A stretch of 64,000 bases of DNA from J054 sp965223095. Its GTDB lineage: Bacteria > Pseudomonadota > Gammaproteobacteria > Steroidobacterales > GCA-2729495. The position numbers and the translations under genes are program-made. The notes under the pieces were generated by a model. That model did not search any database and was not told where the DNA came from. It saw only the letters and a list, made by a program, of their open reading frames with translations. Location: positions 2,604,001 through 2,668,000 of the forward strand of contig OZ244979.1 in assembly GCA_965223095.1 (NCBI GenBank). Direction: 5' to 3'. Positions 61,662-64,000 of the stretch are shown here, one piece after another; positions within the stretch are counted from its first letter, which is position 1; each line of letters starts with the position of its first letter.

Positions 61662-63491
61662 ATGACCAAGACTTTTGACGTCGACGCATTCCTCGCCTCG
61701 TTGACCCATCGACCCGGCGTGTATCGAATGCTGGACGATCAGGACCGGATACTGTACGTCGGCAAGGCAAAAGACCTAAAGCGCCGCGTGGCGAGCTACT
61801 TCGGTAGCAAAGCGCATCATCTCAAGACGCAAGCCTTGATGAATCACAGCCAAGCTGTCGAGGTCACCGTTACGGGCACCGAGCAGGAAGCCCTGCTGCT
61901 TGAATACAATCTCATTAAACAACACAAACCGCGCTTTAATGTGCTACTGCGTGATGATAAGAGCTACCCCTATATTCGGCTTACCACAGCGCAGGAATTT
62001 CCGCGCTTCGAGTTCCATCGCGGATCGCGGCGCGCCCCGGGTAGATACTTCGGACCCTTTCCCAGTGCCGGCGCTGTTCGGCAAGTACTCACTCAACTGA
62101 AAAAACTGTTTCAGGTACGTCAATGCAAAGACTCGTTTTTTGCAAATCGCAGCCGCGCCTGCCTACAACATCAAATTTCGCGCTGCACAGCGCCTTGTGT
62201 GGGATTAATCAGCGCAAGCGACTATCAAACCGACGTGAACAACGCAATCCTGTTTCTCGAGGGCCGCAACGAACCCGTACTAGAGAACCTCGTTGAGCGT
62301 ATGGAAAAAGCTGCCACGGTTTTAGACTACGAGTCCGCGGCCAGCTTGCGCGATCAGATCGGCCGCATGCGCGAAATTCAAGCCAGCCAAGTCATGGCCG
62401 GTACCCACACCCGCAATGCTGATGTGATCGCTTTGCATAGCGAGCCGGGGCTGCACTGTGTTGCTTTGTTAATCATTCGCGGCGGCCGCGTTTTGGGCAG
62501 CCGAAACTTCTTCCCGCACAGCGCTGGCAAGCCCGAGGCGGGTGAGGTGCTGTCCGCCTTTGTAGTGCAACACTATTTTACCCAGCAAGCACCGCCGGAA
62601 ATCGTGGTGAGCAGCTCACCTGATGATCGCGAACTGCTGGAAGATGCTTTGTCCGTTCAGGCTGCGCAGAAAGTATCTATTCGCGCGCGGGTACGCGGCG
62701 AGCGGCGACGCTGGCTGGAAATGGCCTTGACCAATGCGCAGCAAGGTTTGGCTTTGCGTCGCGCCAGTAATGCGGGCTTACGCGCGCAGGCCGAGGCCCT
62801 GGCCGATGCCTTGGCGCTAAACGAAGTACCCGAGCGCATCGAATGCTTCGATATTAGCCACACCAGCGGACGTGAAACCCTGGCGGCCTGCGTCGTATGG
62901 GGCCCCCAAGGCGCGCTGAAATCTGCCTATCGACGCTACAACATTCGTGATGCGGCGGCCGGTGACGACTATGCGGCCATCGCCGAGGCCGTGCGGCGGC
63001 GCTACACACGTGTGCAAAGTGGGGAAGCGCCGGTACCCGATCTGATTCTGATTGACGGCGGCAAAGGCCAACTAAAGGCGGCGTTGGATGCCTTGGAAGA
63101 ATTGCAATTTGGCGAGGTCGCGCTGGTGAGCGTGGCCAAGGGCACGAGCCGGCGGCCAGGGCAAGAACGCTTGTACCGGCCTGGTCAGTCCCAAGCCACG
63201 GTGCTGCCGGCGGATTCCGCGGCCCTGCATCTGATTCAACAGGTACGCGACGAAGCGCATCGGTTTGCGATCACCGGCCATCGGCAGCGCCGGGGCAAGC
63301 AGCAACGTCGGTCTGCCCTGGAAGAGATCAATGGTCTGGGACCCCAAAGGCGACGCGCACTGCTACAACAATTTGGTGGCCTACAAGGCGTAAGGCGCGC
63401 AGGTGTCGAGGATTTAGCGGGTGTGCGGGGGATTAGCAAGGCCCTGGCCGAACGAATCTTCGAACATTTTCATGGCGGCGCTGCGGACTAG
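61662..63491 (+). CDS. uvrC: excinuclease ABC subunit C
   Basis: 609-residue nucleotide-excision-repair incision subunit. GIY-YIG domain: GVYRMLDDQDRILYVGKAKDLKRRVASYF; then YIRLTTAQEFPRFEFHRG, RYFGPFP, CLQHQISRCTAPCVG, a UVR motif, the RNase H-like part IECFDISHTSGRETLAACVVW, LILIDGGKGQL and HhH motifs INGLGPQRRRALLQQFGGLQGVRRAGVEDLAGVRGISKALAERI. ATG 61662. pgsA follows, a standard gammaproteobacterial pair. Confidence 0.96.
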   Translation: MTKTFDVDAFLASLTHRPGVYRMLDDQDRILYVGKAKDLKRRVASYFGSKAHHLKTQALMNHSQAVEVTVTGTEQEALLLEYNLIKQHKPRFNVLLRDDKSYPYIRLTTAQEFPRFEFHRGSRRAPGRYFGPFPSAGAVRQVLTQLKKLFQVRQCKDSFFANRSRACLQHQISRCTAPCVGLISASDYQTDVNNAILFLEGRNEPVLENLVERMEKAATVLDYESAASLRDQIGRMREIQASQVMAGTHTRNADVIALHSEPGLHCVALLIIRGGRVLGSRNFFPHSAGKPEAGEVLSAFVVQHYFTQQAPPEIVVSSSPDDRELLEDALSVQAAQKVSIRARVRGERRRWLEMALTNAQQGLALRRASNAGLRAQAEALADALALNEVPERIECFDISHTSGRETLAACVVWGPQGALKSAYRRYNIRDAAAGDDYAAIAEAVRRRYTRVQSGEAPVPDLILIDGGKGQLKAALDALEELQFGEVALVSVAKGTSRRPGQERLYRPGQSQATVLPADSAALHLIQQVRDEAHRFAITGHRQRRGKQQRRSALEEINGLGPQRRRALLQQFGGLQGVRRAGVEDLAGVRGISKALAERIFEHFHGGAAD

Positions 63492-63550
63492 CGGTCCAAG
63501 CAGGCTACAATGGCCCGCGCAATCGATCCGCATAGGGCCAGGTTCGCCGA

Positions 63551-64000
63551 ATGTCGCCGCCTAACAATATTGCCATTCTGCTGACCTGGTTTCGCATCGC
63601 CGCGATTCCGCTGGTGGTGTTGGTGTTTTATCTACCGCTGCTCTACCAACCGGCGCCATGGATTAGACCCGCAGCCGCCGTCATTTTTACCCTGGCGGCC
63701 ATTACCGACTGGCTGGACGGTTACTTGGCACGCCGCCTGAACCAGACATCTCAATTCGGCGCGTTTTTAGATCCGGTGGCCGACAAGCTCATGGTCACCA
63801 CGGCCCTGGTTATCCTCGTCCAGGCCGACCCCCAAGCCCACATGGCTATTACCGCCGCCATCATCATCGGCCGTGAGCTGACCATTTCAGCCCTGCGCGA
63901 ATGGATGGCCGAGCTGGGCCGGCGGCATCATGTGGCCGTGTCCGGCAGCGGCAAGCTCAAGACCATCATGCAAATGGTGGGACTGTGCGCCATGCTTTGG
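63551..64000 (+). CDS. pgsA: CDP-diacylglycerol-glycerol-3-phosphate 3-phosphatidyltransferase, 5' part
   Basis: First 150 codons of phosphatidylglycerophosphate synthase; the gene runs off the right end. Begins MSPPNNIAILLTWFRIAAIPLVV and has the CDP-alcohol phosphotransferase motif DWLDGYLARRLNQTSQFGAFLDPVADK (Asp-Gly-x2-Ala-Arg-x8-Gly-x3-Asp-x3-Asp) in full, then GRELTISALREWMAE and SGSGKLKTIMQM. ATG 63551, 59 bases after uvrC. Confidence 0.95.
   Translation, partial: MSPPNNIAILLTWFRIAAIPLVVLVFYLPLLYQPAPWIRPAAAVIFTLAAITDWLDGYLARRLNQTSQFGAFLDPVADKLMVTTALVILVQADPQAHMAITAAIIIGRELTISALREWMAELGRRHHVAVSGSGKLKTIMQMVGLCAMLW

Noticed and set aside
1..64000. tRNA, rRNA, CRISPR arrays, insertion sequences and prophage genes
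   Set aside because: Looked for and not seen: no regularly spaced repeats, no transposase or integrase motif and no cloverleaf or rRNA-like sequence was recognised.

Overview
The window looks like a chromosomal segment of a free-living, respiring gammaproteobacterium of fairly high GC. Support comes from a cbb3 oxidase cluster in ccoNOQP-GHIS order, a fused ThrA (aspartokinase/homoserine dehydrogenase), an MnmA/NudJ/PurB neighbourhood and a uvrC-pgsA pair at the right end. No rRNA, tRNA, CRISPR array, insertion sequence or prophage was recognised.

Layout. (1) 1-7109: end of ccoN, then ccoO, ccoQ, ccoP, a small two-helix membrane gene, ccoG, ccoH, ccoI and ccoS, which together build and mature a high-affinity cytochrome oxidase. 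(2) 7212-34536: a catabolic accessory region. It starts with two membrane proteins, followed by a tight six-gene operon (8956-16437): bicupin, amidohydrolase, acyl-CoA ligase, DsbA-fold isomerase, an orphan class II DMSO-reductase-family molybdoenzyme, and a divergent member of the ferredoxin-dependent bilin reductase (FDBR) family. Then come an MFS importer, a nitrilase-family amidase coupled to a small unknown protein, a second nitrilase homologue lacking its catalytic Cys next to a UbiD decarboxylase, an FAD-linked oxidase, a membrane protein, oxidoreductases, a second FDBR-like protein divergent from a riboflavin-kinase-like (DUF120)/HAD fusion, a second UbiD, an SDR, a CaiB-type CoA-transferase, a methyltransferase and a LinB-type haloalkane dehalogenase. 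(3) 34546-36534: an orphan P-loop ATPase and an HNH endonuclease. (4) 36680-53289: housekeeping genes (thrA, thrC, a NERD protein, tatD, a TPR-like exported protein, a sirtuin, acnA, mnmA, nudJ, purB, fumC, a CoA-type Nudix gene, mazG). (5) 53300-56192: an AT-richer insert with an outer-membrane barrel/beta-helix protein and a decayed vapC toxin relic. (6) 56193-64000: qmcA-like and nfeD genes, a metallo-beta-lactamase-fold hydrolase, class II DAHP synthase, family 5 uracil-DNA glycosylase, uvrC and the start of pgsA.

The most unusual content is in region 2. Two FDBR-family proteins, both apparently lacking the catalytic Asp of PcyA (Asp105), sit among prenyl-FMN-type UbiD decarboxylases, a DUF120-HAD fusion, a class II molybdoenzyme without visible electron-transfer subunits, and an active/inactive pair of nitrilase homologues. 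There is no heme oxygenase or phytochrome in the window. One speculative reading is a pathway for uptake and breakdown of linear tetrapyrroles or another (hetero)aromatic acid or amide. All family assignments are from reading motifs and from remembered family sequences; no database search was run.
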